Source: Collimonas sp. OK307
GTDB lineage: Bacteria; Pseudomonadota; Gammaproteobacteria; Burkholderiales; Burkholderiaceae_D
DNA: 64,000 bases
Direction: 5' to 3'
Assembly (NCBI RefSeq): GCF_900113705.1
Contig: NZ_FOQI01000008.1
Span: 124,001 to 188,000 of the forward strand
How positions within the stretch are numbered: the first letter of the stretch is position 1; each line of letters begins with the position of its first letter. This document shows positions 63,152 through 64,000 of this stretch, one piece after another. The notes beneath the pieces were generated by a model. It had not been told where the DNA came from and did not search any database. It was given only the letters and a program-made list of their open reading frames with translations. Position numbers and translations under genes: made by a program.

Positions 63152-64000
63152 ATGACAACCAATAAGTTTCTGAACCTTTACTCCCATGATTTTGCGCGTG
63201 TCGCGGTCGCCATCCCGAATTGCCGGATAGCGGACCCGGCTTTTAACGCCGCCGAAACTATCGCGCTCGCCAGACAGGCAGAGCAGCAGGGCGCTGTGCT
63301 GGTGGCGTTTCCGGAGCTGGGTTTGTCTGCCTACACCTGCGACGACCTGTTTCACCAACGTGCTTTGCTGGATGCCTGTGAAGCTGCCTTGGCCACAATA
63401 GTGGAGGCTTCGGCCACGCTGGCGCCGGCCATGATCGTCGGCTTGCCTTTACGCGTCGAGCATCAACTGTTCAATTGCGCCGTGGTGATTGCCGGCGGCC
63501 GGATCCAGGGCATCGTACCCAAGAGCTATCTGCCAAACTACGGCGAGTTTTATGAGATGCGCCAATTCAGCCCCGCTGAAAATACCGCAACCCGCCAAAT
63601 CCGATTGTTTGGCGCCAGCATTCCATTCGGTACCGGCTTGCTGTTCGAGGTGAGCAACCTGCCGCTCCTGAGATTCCATGTCGAGATTTGCGAAGACGTT
63701 TGGGTGCCTATTCCACCCTCATCGTTTGCGGCGCTGGCCGGCGCCAGTGTCCTGGTCAATCTTTCCGCCTCGAATGTGGTGGTGGGGAAAGCCGGTTATC
63801 GCCATCAACTGGTGGCACAACAATCCGCGCGCTGCCTGTCGGCGTATTTGTATACCTCGGCCGGCAAGGGCGAGTCGTCGACTGACCTGGCCTGGGACGG
63901 GCAGGGTCTGATTTACGAGAACGGCGAACTGCTGGCAGAATCCGAGCGATTCCTGGACAATTCGCATGTCATCTTTGCCGATGTCGATCTCGAACGGTTG
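63152..64000 (+). CDS. nadE: NAD+ synthase (glutamine-hydrolysing), N-terminal part, cut by the window end
   Basis: The first 283 residues of a glutamine-dependent NAD synthase: the nitrilase-like amidase domain with its Glu in [18 protein letters not shown], the Lys region [20 protein letters not shown], and the cysteine of the triad in [10 protein letters not shown]. The synthetase domain would follow outside the window. AGGA lies 6 nt before the second of two ATGs (63149, 63152), so 63152 is chosen. The frame is open to the last base. Confidence 0.93.
   Translation, partial: MTTNKFLNLYSHDFARVAVAIPNCRIADPAFNAAETIALARQAEQQGAVLVAFPELGLSAYTCDDLFHQRALLDACEAALATIVEASATLAPAMIVGLPLRVEHQLFNCAVVIAGGRIQGIVPKSYLPNYGEFYEMRQFSPAENTATRQIRLFGASIPFGTGLLFEVSNLPLLRFHVEICEDVWVPIPPSSFAALAGASVLVNLSASNVVVGKAGYRHQLVAQQSARCLSAYLYTSAGKGESSTDLAWDGQGLIYENGELLAESERFLDNSHVIFADVDLERL

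Noticed and set aside
1-64000. tRNA, rRNA, CRISPR arrays, prophage or intact insertion sequences
   Set aside because: I looked for cloverleaf-like GC-rich stretches, regularly spaced repeats, integrases and transposases and saw none that could be supported.

Overview
The window is ordinary, gene-dense chromosome from a betaproteobacterium of the order Burkholderiales, most likely Oxalobacteraceae and perhaps Collimonas-like. The reasons are the GC-rich coding sequence, the EF-P (Arg32)/EarP pair, a CydABX operon with a CydP-type small protein, many LysR regulators, and glucarate and methylmalonate-semialdehyde catabolic genes. The genus assignment is inference from gene content. No rRNA, tRNA, CRISPR array, intact insertion sequence or prophage was seen.

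Layout. 0-6.7 kb: the end of an XdhC-type gene, a 54-bp palindromic repeat, a DHCW-type cupin, an orphan TonB, then an AT-richer accessory patch with two small unknown proteins, a tail-anchored unknown protein and a frameshifted SymE-like toxin remnant. After it come a 41-residue lipoprotein, a YXWGXW-type protein with 24-bp tandem repeats, a TAXI-type binding protein and YjdM. 6.8-14.1 kb: a LysR with a divergent serine hydrolase and MFS exporter, a second LysR, an acetyltransferase, an ICMT-like membrane methyltransferase, a soluble methyltransferase starting at TTG, and a cupin. 14.3-22.3 kb: an orphan ParB-like gene with a dyad operator, then redox and stress genes: an HIBADH-like dehydrogenase, tpm behind a MerR-type promoter with a MerR stub beside it, acylphosphatase, KTSC protein, a small HxH membrane protein, a quinone-reductase-like gene divergent from an HxlR regulator, and an Rrf2 regulator with an F420-reductase-like protein and an SDR. 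22.4-38.6 kb: transporters (Fsr-like MFS, YraQ-type permease, ABC-2 exporter, DHA2 MFS, LysE), a LysR/quinone-oxidoreductase pair, a carboxypeptidase G2-like M20 peptidase, acetyltransferases, a P-loop kinase and a DUF1439 protein.

38.6-47.2 kb is a likely catabolic island: LysR, an orphan ABC substrate-binding protein, mmsA, mmsB, an aspartoacylase-like deacylase, an MHS-type symporter and a second LysR. 47.4-49.3 kb holds an Rrf2 regulator and an MFS gene sharing three CTGTA-N11-TACAG operators. 49.4-51.3 kb is efp with earP. 51.4-56.0 kb is the cytochrome bd operon: GbsR-type regulator, cydP-like, cydA, cydB, cydX and a DUF2867 gene, with an 18-bp perfect palindrome in front. 56.2-64 kb: ppa, an EamA exporter, the glucarate operon (kdgD-gudD-MFS), a FemAB-like acyltransferase and the 5' part of NAD synthase, which runs off the window.

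The most interesting signals are regulatory: two Rrf2 genes that look leaderless with their operators on their own promoters, a 19-bp-spacer MerR promoter whose regulator survives only as a 23-codon stub, and the perfect palindrome in front of the cyd operon. The most system-like unknowns are the small-protein patch at 2.0-3.5 kb and the orphan-SBP/mmsAB/deacylase island. All functional names rest on recognising families by eye; no database search was run.
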